This document shows positions 9,768 through 18,096 of a DNA stretch of 23,810 nucleotides, piece by piece. Each line of letters starts with the position of its first letter. The first letter of the stretch is position 1. The stretch is from a virus, in the IMG/VR virus record IMGVR_UViG_3300035430_000331, positions 1-23,810 of that record. The stretch is one strand, 5' to 3'. The notes beneath the pieces were generated by a model. That model was given only the letters and a program-made list of their open reading frames with translations. It had not been told where the DNA came from and did not search any database. Position numbers and translations under genes: made by a program.

Positions 9768-10825
9768 TATTTTTCTACCAAGAATGTTAAGTCTTTATCT
9801 GAGAAGTATTCTACAACACCGTCTCTATCAACTTTCATTTCAATATAATATTCTCTGTTTGTTTCCCAATTTTCTAAGTTAAGTCTTATAAAGTTTCCGT
9901 TACTATCACAACTAACTTTTGAATAATTTGAAAAAGGAATAATTACTTCATCTGTAATAGCGTCTTTAACTTGATAATAAGTTGTAGATGGTAAAAACTT
10001 AACATCATTGTAAGCAAACTCATTTGTGTATGTTTTAAGTGGATATAGTTCCCTACCAAATACTAATACCTTTGGTTTAGAGTTCACTTTGTATGATGAC
10101 TTTAATCTTTTAAAAGTTACTTTAATATCATCATCTGTAAGTTCAGTTAAAGAACCTGTAGTGAAGGAACTATCATCCCAACCAATTCTTATCTTTGGTT
10201 GATATATTGTGTTTGTTTCTTTTGAGAAAAATTTTAACTGACCATAGTCATTGGTATCATTTTCAAATACACTTGAATGACGAAGTATAAATCCTTCGTT
10301 AGAATATGTTCCACTTATCCATTCACTTAAAGAAGCTGATACATCCATACTAATGTCTGTACTTTCGTATGAGAATGATTGAGTACTTTCAGAACCCGTA
10401 AACCAAGTTCCACCATAACCATTTAGAGAACCAGTTACACCTGTTGCATAGTCATCGTCTAACCATTCAACATTATTGTTTCTTTGTTTCCAACTTACAC
10501 CATCACTTGTTATATCATCGAAACGAGTACCAATACCCATCTCCCAACTACCTGATACTATGTTTGCATAGATAGTATAATCCAATGGTATTTCATCACT
10601 CTCACATTCTTTTAATAAAAGAGTTGCTTCACTCATGGTTACTTCACCACTTGAAATCTTAGATGATAAAGTGTCGGTATCAAACTTTATAAGAGTGTGA
10701 GCTACATCTTTTAAGTTACCATAATAAGTTTTAGAAACTTCTAATATCTCATCTCTACCTGTATTTTGAGATGGTTGTTGTAGATATAGTGTTGCATCTT
10801 TTGATGATGTTACGAAATAATACAT
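9767..10825 (-). CDS. Tail protein with DNRLRE/CBM96-like domain
   Basis: In this 352-residue protein, residues about 5-215 resemble the DNRLRE/CBM96 beta-sandwich of bacterial surface proteins. The order is KDATLYLQQP with HTLIKFDTDTL, then EATLLLKEC, TIYANIVSGSWEMG with DGVSWKQR, and DISMDVSASLSEWISG with NEGFILRHSS. In known DNRLRE proteins these elements form a carbohydrate- or surface-binding jellyroll. Residues about 230-352 form a second beta-rich region (ITDEVIIPFSNYSKV, NREYYIEMKVDRDGV). The gene follows gp6 directly with a TAATG junction at 10825 and joins the next gene with another at 9767. Position after gp6 suggests a baseplate or tail-fibre component, which would suit glycan binding. 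The domain call is by eye from strand pattern and conserved tryptophans. Confidence 0.7.
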   Translation of the reverse strand: MYYFVTSSKDATLYLQQPSQNTGRDEILEVSKTYYGNLKDVAHTLIKFDTDTLSSKISSGEVTMSEATLLLKECESDEIPLDYTIYANIVSGSWEMGIGTRFDDITSDGVSWKQRNNNVEWLDDDYATGVTGSLNGYGGTWFTGSESTQSFSYESTDISMDVSASLSEWISGTYSNEGFILRHSSVFENDTNDYGQLKFFSKETNTIYQPKIRIGWDDSSFTTGSLTELTDDDIKVTFKRLKSSYKVNSKPKVLVFGRELYPLKTYTNEFAYNDVKFLPSTTYYQVKDAITDEVIIPFSNYSKVSCDSNGNFIRLNLENWETNREYYIEMKVDRDGVVEYFSDKDLTFLVEK

Positions 10826-12861
10826 TATAATACTCTCCCTATAATATCTTTGTCAGGAAACTTTACTTCAAATATAGATGGGTCAAGTGATGGGTAAACC
10901 ATTTTGTTCTTGGTAGCAGAATTAATGTTATATGAGTTAGATGAATAAGCTCCATTACATTTATTTACTATATCACATTTAGGAACTGATTGAACTCCTT
11001 CAACACCAGCAATAACAAGTTCTAATTCACTTAAGTTAATTGGCATATTAAATGTCCATTCATCTATATTAAAATAACTTTTAACTTCTGATAAACATTT
11101 AAGTAAAACTTCTCTCTTGTTATACCCACCATAAACTCGTATCTCAAAATCAACACCAACATTTATAATAAATCCATCAAGTAAATTAATACCATCAGTC
11201 AAAAGTCTAAACTCATTCATATAAGTTTTTACATTTTCTTTAATAGCTCTGTTTAAAGTAGTCAGTTTCTTGTTTGTATCGTAACCTAACAAATATAAGT
11301 TAATCGCAAATGGATTATTCTTTTCATCATTGTTTTGAGTTTTACCAACTAAAAACTTTTTAATTTCTGCTTTTACATTTTCTTCATTTGGTTCTTCGGC
11401 ATCAGGCTTCTCTACAAAGTTCATAACGATGTCTGTAAACTCTTGTAAGTTGTCAGGTGATGCAAGTATCGAACCAGGTGAGTTGTTGTCTAATTCACCG
11501 TCTGGTGCAACGTAGGCTTTAGCTACACCACCATACTTAGGTGGTAATGATAGTGCTCTTACTTGATAATCTTTACGAGTAACTGCTCTGTTTTGAGAAC
11601 CAAAGTTTGCTAATGCATTTTCTCTAATTTCTTCAATAGTGTCAGCTTCTTTACCACCAACTGCTGGTTCTTCATTTTCAACTGCTACTGAGTTTTTATA
11701 TTTTCTGTAAAGAGGTAGCTGTTCGTCTGTGAATAATGAAAGGTCTTCATCAAACTCTATTCTTTGTATTTTAGTAAGTTCTCCTTTACCAACATTACTA
11801 CCAACTCCACCACCTATTAAGTAATTTACCGTAAACTCTTTGTTAGCGGGTGGTGCCTGTCCATAAGTTTTTTGTTTTAGAAAGTTAGATGGGTCAAACG
11901 ATTCACCTAATCTATCTACTGAGGAGTTTAAACCTAAACCAACATTTTTAAAGTTTGGTATAAGTGTTTCATCTCCATCAGTTTCTGTTCCACCACCAAA
12001 TACTATTGAAGTTGAATTATCAGAGTTTACTTTTGTTACAAATCTTCTTTGTGTTTTTATTAACTTTAATATACTTGGAACAGAGTTTTTAAACTGAACT
12101 AAATCTTTATCATATTGTTCTGTATTTGGATAGTCAACATAAATCATTTCTTGTGCAAGATAAGGAACTTCATAATATTTGTTTCCATCTGAATCTCTTA
12201 CATCAGTAACTTGTATTACATTCTTTTCACCTAAATCTATTTTAGAAAAAGCTTCAACAGATGAGAAAGTTTTTCTTACTGTTCTTTCGGTAGCTGAAAT
12301 TGCATTAACATATTTCTTAACTAAATAACTTGTTGGTTGACTACCATTTTTATTAAATACACTTATTTCTCTACCTGTTTTATCTGAGAAATCTACTGCT
12401 TCTGTGGTTCTAAATTGAACAGTTGAATTATTACCTTCAACTATCATTCCTTCTTTAATTTTTAAATAATAAGTTTCGTCAGGTTTTATTACGAGGACAG
12501 GATCACTAATTGCAGGAACAAGTTGATAAATGGCAATTCGTGATATAGCAGGTGAAGTTACTTTTGGTTTATATCCCAAGTATTGTGATAAAGCCAATAC
12601 GTTCTCTTTATCTTCTGCATGAACCATTAAAGATTCTTTTAAAGTATCATCAATATAATAAGAAAGAACATCTCCAATGTAAGATGCCATTTCTATAAAC
12701 ATCATTCCTGGTGATGACTCATTAAAGTCAGAGTAGGTCTTTGGAAAATAAGTTTTTGAGTATTCTATTAAGTTATTTCTAAATGAAGAAAAGTCCTTAG
12801 ATAGATAATTTATATCTCTACTACTCTTTGGTTTTTTTGTTATTTTGTTTAGTTCAGCCAT
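10825..12861 (-). CDS. gp6: Baseplate wedge protein, gp6/baseplate J-like
   Basis: This 678-residue protein matches the T4 gp6/P2 gpJ baseplate-J family, which forms the inner wedge ring of contractile tails and gates sheath contraction. Family-like features include the N-terminal DINYLSKDFSSFRNNLIEY and SSPGMMFIEMASYIGDVLSYYIDDTL (given here as one region at about residues 17-75), then ENVLALSQYLGYKPK at about 86-100. The middle carries DTIEEIRENALANFGSQNRAV with TRKDYQVRALSLPPKYGG, typical of the J domain core. The C-terminal part includes LLDGFIINVGVDFEIRVYGG. Length is close to T4 gp6 (660 residues). It lies 3 bases downstream of gp25, the usual T4-like order. Its stop overlaps the next start (TAATG), with GGGAGAG just upstream, one of the few Shine-Dalgarno-like sequences here. 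Confidence 0.93.
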   Translation of the reverse strand: MAELNKITKKPKSSRDINYLSKDFSSFRNNLIEYSKTYFPKTYSDFNESSPGMMFIEMASYIGDVLSYYIDDTLKESLMVHAEDKENVLALSQYLGYKPKVTSPAISRIAIYQLVPAISDPVLVIKPDETYYLKIKEGMIVEGNNSTVQFRTTEAVDFSDKTGREISVFNKNGSQPTSYLVKKYVNAISATERTVRKTFSSVEAFSKIDLGEKNVIQVTDVRDSDGNKYYEVPYLAQEMIYVDYPNTEQYDKDLVQFKNSVPSILKLIKTQRRFVTKVNSDNSTSIVFGGGTETDGDETLIPNFKNVGLGLNSSVDRLGESFDPSNFLKQKTYGQAPPANKEFTVNYLIGGGVGSNVGKGELTKIQRIEFDEDLSLFTDEQLPLYRKYKNSVAVENEEPAVGGKEADTIEEIRENALANFGSQNRAVTRKDYQVRALSLPPKYGGVAKAYVAPDGELDNNSPGSILASPDNLQEFTDIVMNFVEKPDAEEPNEENVKAEIKKFLVGKTQNNDEKNNPFAINLYLLGYDTNKKLTTLNRAIKENVKTYMNEFRLLTDGINLLDGFIINVGVDFEIRVYGGYNKREVLLKCLSEVKSYFNIDEWTFNMPINLSELELVIAGVEGVQSVPKCDIVNKCNGAYSSNSYNINSATKNKMVYPSLDPSIFEVKFPDKDIIGRVL

Positions 12862-12864
12862 TTA

Positions 12865-13299
12865 TTATCCATTTACTGTGAAAGTAATTTCACCAAGTTC
12901 AATTTCGTCACCAACTGTAAAAGTTATTTTTAAGTCTGCTTGATTTCTATCTTTTAACTCATCGGTCATAACTACGTCTATATCTCTAATTGAAATATAT
13001 GGTAACCAATAGTTTACATTTTCTGTTATTGTATTTTGTATCGCTACTGATAATTCTTCATCATCCATTTGTTCAAATAACAAACCATGTAAACCAGTAC
13101 CGAAGTCTGGTTGCATTATTCTTTCACCTTTTTGTGTTTGTAAAAGATTTAATAAATTACTTCTTGCTTGGTCAAATGAAGAAAAGTTTTGTTCAAAGAA
13201 ACCAGTTGGGCCGTTTTGTACAGGATAAGATATACCATACGCAAAAGACTCAAAGTCTTGGGTATCTTTAACTTTTTTTCTACCAAGAACAAATGCCAT
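12865..13299 (-). CDS. gp25: Baseplate wedge protein gp25 (GPW/gp25 family)
   Basis: This 144-residue protein is a clear member of the gpW/gp25 lysozyme-like baseplate family. The diagnostic block is NLLQTQKGERIMQPDFGTGL then LLFEQMDDEE at about residues 51-82, with a C-terminal strand-rich part (ADLKITFTVGDEIELGEITF). In T4, gp25 joins the wedge to the sheath and helps start sheath polymerisation. The length is close to T4 gp25 (132 residues). The protein has an additional N-terminal segment (MAFVLGRKKVKDTQDFESFA). The start ATG shares its A with the TAA stop of the upstream gene. gp6 starts 3 bases after its stop, so gp25 and gp6 are probably made together. Confidence 0.94.
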   Translation of the reverse strand: MAFVLGRKKVKDTQDFESFAYGISYPVQNGPTGFFEQNFSSFDQARSNLLNLLQTQKGERIMQPDFGTGLHGLLFEQMDDEELSVAIQNTITENVNYWLPYISIRDIDVVMTDELKDRNQADLKITFTVGDEIELGEITFTVNG

Positions 13300-13862
13300 T
13301 ATTTTTTAAACCTTTTTACTAACTCAGAATTATCTCTGTTTAGAATTCTATCAAGACCTGGTAAACCAGTACTAACACCTAACCCTTGTTTACTTGCCCC
13401 TCTATTCATATCACCGTAACCCATTTTTTGTGCCATTTGAGCTCTCATTACATCAACACCACCTTGTGCCATATTTGAGTCAAATGATAATGTCTTATCT
13501 ACACTTTCTTCTATTGGTTGTTTAAAGTTATCCAACACAGAAGGTGCTTCTTGATGTTGTGCCGAAGAAAATGGTTGAGTTTGTTGTAATACTTCATTTA
13601 AAACAGGATTATTTGATAATCTTCTATTTTCAATAAATGATGGAACTTTTACTTCTTCAACATTATTTTCTCTTTCTTCATTTAAAACTTTATTTGCCAT
13701 TTCAAATGCATCATACTCATTGCTATCAACTTTCTTAGTTGTAGTTTCATTCAATAGAGATAGAGATTTCTTAACCTCTTCACTTACTAATTTTGGTAGT
13801 TGTCGTTTAATTTCCTTCTCAACAACTAATTTTACTAATTGTGCTAATTTTTTGGTATCCAT
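13299..13862 (-). CDS. Hypothetical protein between hub-like genes and gp25
   Basis: This 187-residue protein is not recognised. The N-terminus (residues 1-40) is a charged amphipathic helix with many lysines (LVKLVVEKEIKRQLPKLVSE). The middle is polar and probably disordered. The C-terminus carries GVDVMRAQMAQKMGYGDMN and a basic end (LDRILNRDNSELVKRFKK). No cysteine, membrane segment or enzyme motif is visible. The gene begins with ATG 17 bases after an AT-rich TATATTTATA element, the widest gap in this part of the block, so it may head a transcription unit that includes gp25 and gp6. Its TAA overlaps the gp25 ATG by one base. The position suggests a baseplate assembly or tape-measure-end partner, but this is inference only. 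Confidence 0.7.
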   Translation of the reverse strand: MDTKKLAQLVKLVVEKEIKRQLPKLVSEEVKKSLSLLNETTTKKVDSNEYDAFEMANKVLNEERENNVEEVKVPSFIENRRLSNNPVLNEVLQQTQPFSSAQHQEAPSVLDNFKQPIEESVDKTLSFDSNMAQGGVDVMRAQMAQKMGYGDMNRGASKQGLGVSTGLPGLDRILNRDNSELVKRFKK

Positions 13863-13879
13863 ATTAAAACTTAATTTAA

Positions 13880-13889
13880 TATAAATATA
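13880..13889 (-). promoter_or_regulatory. Second TATATTTATA element
   Basis: This is a copy of the ten-base element seen at 16311-16320, in the same orientation and 17 bases before the ATG at 13862. It lies in the 46-base gap between the proline-rich protein gene and the gene leading into gp25/gp6. Recurrence at similar distances suggests a promoter or other regulatory site, but low-complexity AT-rich DNA could produce it by chance. Confidence 0.3.
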
Positions 13890-13908
13890 TGAGAATTATA
13901 TTATTAAA

Positions 13909-14616
13909 TTATGGTAAGACGGTATATGTTGACCAATTTACGATACCAGGTAAAATTGGTGGTGGAACTGGTGGTGCAGCAGGATAAGCAGATAATGTAT
14001 TGTATATACCTTTAACTGTTGTAAGATGTAAAACAATACCCCCTAATAAGTTTACCACAAATGGATTATCACTTGATTGATTTGACTGTGTTTGGTTAGA
14101 AACTTGTTGAACTTTGGATGAAGATTGTAGTATCTGTTGTCTTTGTTCTGAAGATAAACGTGGAACTTCAGATGCAGGTGGTTTTGGTTCTGTCCCATTT
14201 GGAGGAAATGGTGGTAAAGGAACTACTTTCCATTGACCTGGATCTGTTACTAAACCTGCGGTTGATGATATATTGTAAATAGAACCTTGTGCCGGTATTA
14301 TTGGTGGTGGTCCTGGTACTAATTGAGCACCTGTCCAATATGAAATAATGCCTTGACCTAAGTCATCTAATATAGAAGATGGTGTAGATGTTGATGCTAG
14401 ATTTTTATTGAATGCACCATTAAGTGATTGTTGCATCAAGGCAGTATTACCACTAAGAATAGGAGTGTTACCGAACAACTGTGTTCCACTACGAATGAGT
14501 AAGTCATATTCTAAAGTTAGAAACTGTGATAACTCTTCTTTACTTTGTATAGGATTACCTAAAAGTGGTCTTGCTAAAAACTTAGTAACATTAAAAGCAA
14601 ACTTAGACAAAGACAT
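13909..14616 (-). CDS. Hypothetical proline-rich tail/baseplate protein
   Basis: This 235-residue protein begins MSLSKFAFNVTKFLARPLLG. It has a helical N-terminal domain to about residue 95 (QSKEELSQFLTLEYDLLIRS). Three proline-rich segments follow: PGPPPIIPAQG near 103-113, PLPPFPPNGTEPKPP near 133-147, and PAAPPVPPPILPG near 212-224. Between the last two is a Gln/Ser-rich stretch and a hydrophobic run (FVVNLLGGIVLHLTTV) too short and mixed to be called a membrane anchor with confidence. It starts 4 bases after the stop of the hub-like gene and ends 46 bases before the next start. The family is not recognised. A structural role is inferred from location in the baseplate cluster. Confidence 0.68.
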   Translation of the reverse strand: MSLSKFAFNVTKFLARPLLGNPIQSKEELSQFLTLEYDLLIRSGTQLFGNTPILSGNTALMQQSLNGAFNKNLASTSTPSSILDDLGQGIISYWTGAQLVPGPPPIIPAQGSIYNISSTAGLVTDPGQWKVVPLPPFPPNGTEPKPPASEVPRLSSEQRQQILQSSSKVQQVSNQTQSNQSSDNPFVVNLLGGIVLHLTTVKGIYNTLSAYPAAPPVPPPILPGIVNWSTYTVLP

Positions 14617-14620
14617 CTAT

Positions 14621-15877
14621 TTATTCCGTAAAGTTTCTAGTTGATAAAATATTTCTTAAATCTTTTTTGATTTTGTTAAGAGCACCAACATTTGGTGGAA
14701 GTGGGCCTGGTTGAGTAGGTCCCGATGGAGTAGCAAATGATAACTTTAAAACTTCGTCTATTAATCTTTCAAGAACAGTTTTAAGTGCATCACCTCTTAC
14801 GATAGGTTCAGACTCTTCTTCGGTATTTAAGAATATCTTACCAGTATTACCACCACCGAGAATGAAAGTTGGGTTATTATTCATGGTCATTCTAAACTCA
14901 CCATTAAAGTCTAACTCAGCACCATCACTACCGTTGTCTATTGAAAATTTACCATCAGATATAAATCCATAGTTTCCTTTTGATAAAAATATCATCTCAT
15001 TACTTTTAGATGATAAGATTAAACGACCTGTATTAATAAAAATTTGGTCAACACCAGAGAAGTCACTAGGGTAATTTTCAAACTTAACAGGTAAGCTATC
15101 TATTTGACTACTACCACCATCATCAACAGAACCTGGATTAATATTAATATTATATTCACCAGAAGTTATAGCTATTGTACTACCATCTTTATTTAAATCT
15201 TCTTCGATTAAAGTTCCAAACTTAACTTCTGGATCTAGTAACTCTCTACTTTGTCTATTTCTTATTAATATAGTTGGAGAAAATGTGTTACTTGCATTAT
15301 TGTATCCACTAAACCTAATTGATTGACCAAACCTTGATTGTATAAGTTTATCACCTTCATATAACTTTAAAGGATTTACTTGTTGTGGTTCAAAATATTT
15401 ACCAAACTTTGCTTCTTCGGTTTCACCTGTTTCAGGTTTTGGTGTCTTGGTAGTTGATACTTCACTATACGAATCTACATTATTCTCAGCTTCTTTAGTT
15501 GGAACAAAATTCTTTTCACGGTTTAAAGCTGCATTTCCTAAGTTAAGATTTGCATCATATATTCTTTTGTAATATAATCTACTACCTAATGTAAATAACT
15601 GAACGGTTTCATTTACAATTGGAATACCATCTTCAGGTATCATTGGAAGATAAACTTTTAAAGTTTCGGTAGGTGAACTGATATCATCAAATGTTCTTAT
15701 AACAACTCCACCGATAATACTTGTATTTTTAGTTTCTACTTCACTAAAATCATATTCTTCTATTCTTTTATTCGTATCATCTAAAATAACATCGATTACA
15801 ATACCGGTATTTTTGGCATTAAGAGATGTCTTTCTATTACTAAAAGAACTATTACTATTTTGTATTCTTTTACTCAC
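14621..15877 (-). CDS. Putative baseplate hub/spike protein, gp5-like, GTG start
   Basis: This 418-residue protein probably corresponds to a baseplate hub/spike component. Residues about 20-110 look like a small beta barrel (VKVYLPMIPEDGIPIVNE-like, VQLFTLGSRLYYKRIY), possibly an OB fold. Residues 170-205 read GDKLIQSRFGQSIRFSGYN then SPTILIRN. Residues 275-350 contain short repeated strands (GRLILSSKSNEMIFLSKGNY, KFSIDNGSDGAELDFNGEF, TGKIFLN) like the beta-helical part of tail spikes. Residues about 358-378 (PIVRGDALKTVLERLIDEVL) recall the C-terminal helix of marine T4-like hub proteins. No lysozyme motif is visible, so the T4 gp5 lysozyme domain seems absent. The start is GTG at 15877, inside the upstream gene's end; no earlier ATG fits. 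The assignment is from pattern and position, not an unambiguous motif. Confidence 0.68.
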   Translation of the reverse strand: MSKRIQNSNSSFSNRKTSLNAKNTGIVIDVILDDTNKRIEEYDFSEVETKNTSIIGGVVIRTFDDISSPTETLKVYLPMIPEDGIPIVNETVQLFTLGSRLYYKRIYDANLNLGNAALNREKNFVPTKEAENNVDSYSEVSTTKTPKPETGETEEAKFGKYFEPQQVNPLKLYEGDKLIQSRFGQSIRFSGYNNASNTFSPTILIRNRQSRELLDPEVKFGTLIEEDLNKDGSTIAITSGEYNININPGSVDDGGSSQIDSLPVKFENYPSDFSGVDQIFINTGRLILSSKSNEMIFLSKGNYGFISDGKFSIDNGSDGAELDFNGEFRMTMNNNPTFILGGGNTGKIFLNTEEESEPIVRGDALKTVLERLIDEVLKLSFATPSGPTQPGPLPPNVGALNKIKKDLRNILSTRNFTE

Positions 15878-16289
15878 TAACTTTCTTACTCAAACTTTGT
15901 TTTATTTCTTCAACTTCATTAGTTAGTTCATCAACCTTAGCATCATTTTCATCACGAACTTCATTTACTGTTTGGTCTAATTGACTTAATAATTGTTCTT
16001 TTTCTTTATCTGATAAAAATCCATCATCACCTTCTGACTTAGTTTGTGCAGTCATAAGTCGTTGAACTATTGCAGCCATCTTAATAAGTGTTTCATCATT
16101 TCTTACTGATGTATCTATTAAGTCTTTAATGATTGGGCCAATAACTGCCATATCACCGGCATGCCTAATCACCTTTTTCATTTCAGCAATTAGTTCTGAT
16201 ATTCTTTGTTTTTTGTTTGTTTGATTTTTGTATATATCCTCAAACAGACCACTTAAATCTTTACCAGGAAATATTTCGAAATTATTCAT
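15870..16289 (-). CDS. Small coiled-coil protein, first gene of structural block
   Basis: This 139-residue protein is mostly helical. It opens MNNFEIFPGKDLSGLFEDIY, has a Lys-rich helix (KKQRISELIAEMKKVIRHAG), a moderately hydrophobic stretch DMAVIGPIIKDLIDTSV, and an acidic C-terminal coiled coil from about residue 98 (EKEQLLSQLDQTVNEVRDEN, VDELTNEVEEIKQSLSKKV). No cysteine or catalytic motif is visible. The family is not recognised. It is the first gene after the intrinsic terminator and lies 21 bases downstream of an AT-rich TATATTTATA element, so it probably leads the structural transcript. The next gene starts with GTG inside its last codons (8-base overlap). It may be an assembly partner of the hub-like protein, by position only. 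Confidence 0.7.
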   Translation of the reverse strand: MNNFEIFPGKDLSGLFEDIYKNQTNKKQRISELIAEMKKVIRHAGDMAVIGPIIKDLIDTSVRNDETLIKMAAIVQRLMTAQTKSEGDDGFLSDKEKEQLLSQLDQTVNEVRDENDAKVDELTNEVEEIKQSLSKKVSE

Positions 16290-16310
16290 AATTTAACATA
16301 TTACGTTGAA

Positions 16311-16320
16311 TATAAATATA
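16311..16320 (-). promoter_or_regulatory. AT-rich TATATTTATA element before structural block
   Basis: On the coding strand this reads TATATTTATA, 21 bases before the first ATG of the structural block and just after the terminator of the upstream unit. The same element appears before the genes starting at 13862 and 1768. It could serve as a late-promoter core for the gp55 encoded upstream. However, the T4 late consensus TATAAATA is found here only on the opposite strand, because the element is nearly palindromic. Its function is an inference. Confidence 0.35.
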
Positions 16321-16326
16321 CTAAAC

Positions 16327-16362
16327 AAAAAAACCCAACCTTTTTACAAGATTGGGTTTAAA
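16327..16362 (-). terminator. Intrinsic terminator after the carbamoyltransferase
   Basis: On the minus-strand RNA, AAACCCAAUCUU pairs with AAGGUUGGGUUU around the loop GUAAA, giving a 12-bp stem with a single G-U pair. A U-rich tract (UUUUGUUU) follows directly. The G-U pair forms only on the minus-strand transcript; the plus strand would have a mismatch there, and there is no equivalent U-tract in that direction. The hairpin begins about 12 bases after the carbamoyltransferase stop and ends about 40 bases before the first structural gene, separating the two units. Confidence 0.85.
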
Positions 16363-16371
16363 TAATTAGTG

Positions 16372-18084
16372 TTAGAGTATCTTCTTTTTTACAATATAAT
16401 TATGTAAAACCAAAACATCCATATCACAATTTAGATAAGTTTCTATAGCACTTCTTGGGTCTAAAACCATGGTTTGGTCTTTTAAGTTAAACGAAGTGTT
16501 TAGAACAATAGGATATTTATTGATACTAGCGAGTGCATCTAATAACTTAGACATTCTCCTGTGTTGTGAAGTTTCCAAGGTTTGTATCCTAGCACTTCCA
16601 TCAACATGAGTAATAGAGGGAAGTTCTTCATGATATTCTTTTTTAACTTTAACTACTTGGTTCATATAAGGAACATCTTGTGGGTAGTCAAAATATTTAG
16701 TCATAGCTGATTTTTTTACAATAGGAGCAAAAGGTCTGAATCCTTCTCTCTTTTTTACTACTCTATTAAGTCGAGCTTTCATATCAGGGTCTCTTGGGTT
16801 TGCTAGAATAGAACGATTACCAAGAGCTCTTGCACCAAACTCTAATTTACCTTCAAACCAACCAACTACATTTCCATCTTTAATTAGTTCTGCAACTTCA
16901 TTAATTAGTTGAGTGTCTAATTTTTTTTCAAAATAAACCTTATCTGAAAAGTCTTGTAATATTTTATCAACTATTTCGTTTGAATAATATGGACCTAAAT
17001 AAGGAACTTTGTTTTGTTTTCTACCAGATTTATTATTTATAGTGTAATAATAATGTAAACAAGCTCCGATAGCAGAACCCGCATCTGATGGTGCCGGTGG
17101 AATCCAAACATCTTTAAAGTTTGTTTTATCTAATATTTTTCCATTGGCAGTTCCATTATACGCACAACCACCACTTACACACAAATTACTTGTTGGTCTT
17201 AGTGCATTTAATCTATCTAATAATCTAAAAAATAAAAACTCATATGTTTGTTGTAGACCAGCGGCAATATCTTTATGTTTTTGAGTAAACTCATCACCTG
17301 GTAATCTTGGTGGTATTCCAAATAGTTTAGATAATTTTCTATTAAACATTTCATACTCATTCCAATCATAAACAAAGTAATCCATATTTAAAGAAAAACT
17401 ATTATTTTCTTCTAAAGTATAAAGTTGTTTAAATTGTTCTTCATATACTGATGGGTCACCGTAGGGAGCCAATCCCATAACTTTATATTCACCTTCCAAA
17501 GGTTTAAATCCAAGAAAAGCAGTAAAGGTAGAATACAACATCCCTAAAGAAGATGGGAAATCTATACCTTCTAGTTTTACTAACTTATTTCCTTCTGCAT
17601 GAAATAAATCAAGTGTATCCCACTCACCTACTCCATCTACTGTAATAATGGAAGCTTCTTTAAAATCAGATGTGTAGTAAGCATAAGCAGCATGTGAGTA
17701 ATGGTGGTCACCAAATATAATAGGAACTTTTTCACCAATCAAGTTCCTCATATCTTTTTCAAAGTCAAGATACTGTCTTTTATTTCTTTCAAGTATCTTT
17801 CCTCTTTTAAATATATTTTTAATACCACCCCTTTTTAAACTTTTCTCTATTCTGTCTAATTTTTTACGAGGGTCTTCATAGTAACAAACTGCGGATAGTT
17901 CGTTTGGTTTAATACCAACTTCATTTAATAACCAATTTATAGAATTTATTGGAAACGAGTTGTCGTGTTTAATACCAGTAAATCGTTCTTCTTCAACTGC
18001 TCCTTTAACTTCACCATCAACTACAATAGCGGCAGCACTATCGTGATACCCAGCTGAAATACCTAATAAATAACTTTTTTCCAT
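16372..18084 (-). CDS. Carbamoyltransferase, NodU/CmcH/TobZ family
   Basis: This 570-residue protein is a full-length member of the family that uses carbamoyl phosphate and ATP, through a carbamoyl-adenylate, to O-carbamoylate small molecules or sugars. The N-terminal domain opens LLGISAGYHDSAAAIVVDG and EERFTGIKHD, carries the metal-binding type motif GDHHYSHAAYAYY near residue 124, ITVDGVGEWDT near 150, and CVSGGCAYNGTANGK near 310. The C-terminal YrdC-like domain has VVGWFEGKLEFGARALGNRS near 405-424, REGFRPFAPIVK, and VLNTSFNLKDQTMVLDPRSA. All expected blocks appear intact. The gene starts 12 bases after gp55 and ends at a terminator. Related genes are known in marine myoviruses. Possible targets are a surface or virion glycan, or a modified nucleotide; cytosine carbamoyloxymethylation by a phage enzyme of this family has been reported. 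The substrate cannot be read from this sequence. Confidence 0.93.
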   Translation of the reverse strand: MEKSYLLGISAGYHDSAAAIVVDGEVKGAVEEERFTGIKHDNSFPINSINWLLNEVGIKPNELSAVCYYEDPRKKLDRIEKSLKRGGIKNIFKRGKILERNKRQYLDFEKDMRNLIGEKVPIIFGDHHYSHAAYAYYTSDFKEASIITVDGVGEWDTLDLFHAEGNKLVKLEGIDFPSSLGMLYSTFTAFLGFKPLEGEYKVMGLAPYGDPSVYEEQFKQLYTLEENNSFSLNMDYFVYDWNEYEMFNRKLSKLFGIPPRLPGDEFTQKHKDIAAGLQQTYEFLFFRLLDRLNALRPTSNLCVSGGCAYNGTANGKILDKTNFKDVWIPPAPSDAGSAIGACLHYYYTINNKSGRKQNKVPYLGPYYSNEIVDKILQDFSDKVYFEKKLDTQLINEVAELIKDGNVVGWFEGKLEFGARALGNRSILANPRDPDMKARLNRVVKKREGFRPFAPIVKKSAMTKYFDYPQDVPYMNQVVKVKKEYHEELPSITHVDGSARIQTLETSQHRRMSKLLDALASINKYPIVLNTSFNLKDQTMVLDPRSAIETYLNCDMDVLVLHNYIVKKKIL

Positions 18085-18096
18085 AACCGTTTTTTA

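Noticed and set aside
16311-16320. T4-type late promoter TATAAATA on the plus strand
   Set aside because: The plus strand has no genes here, so a rightward promoter would serve nothing. I report the element only as a recurrent near-palindromic motif.
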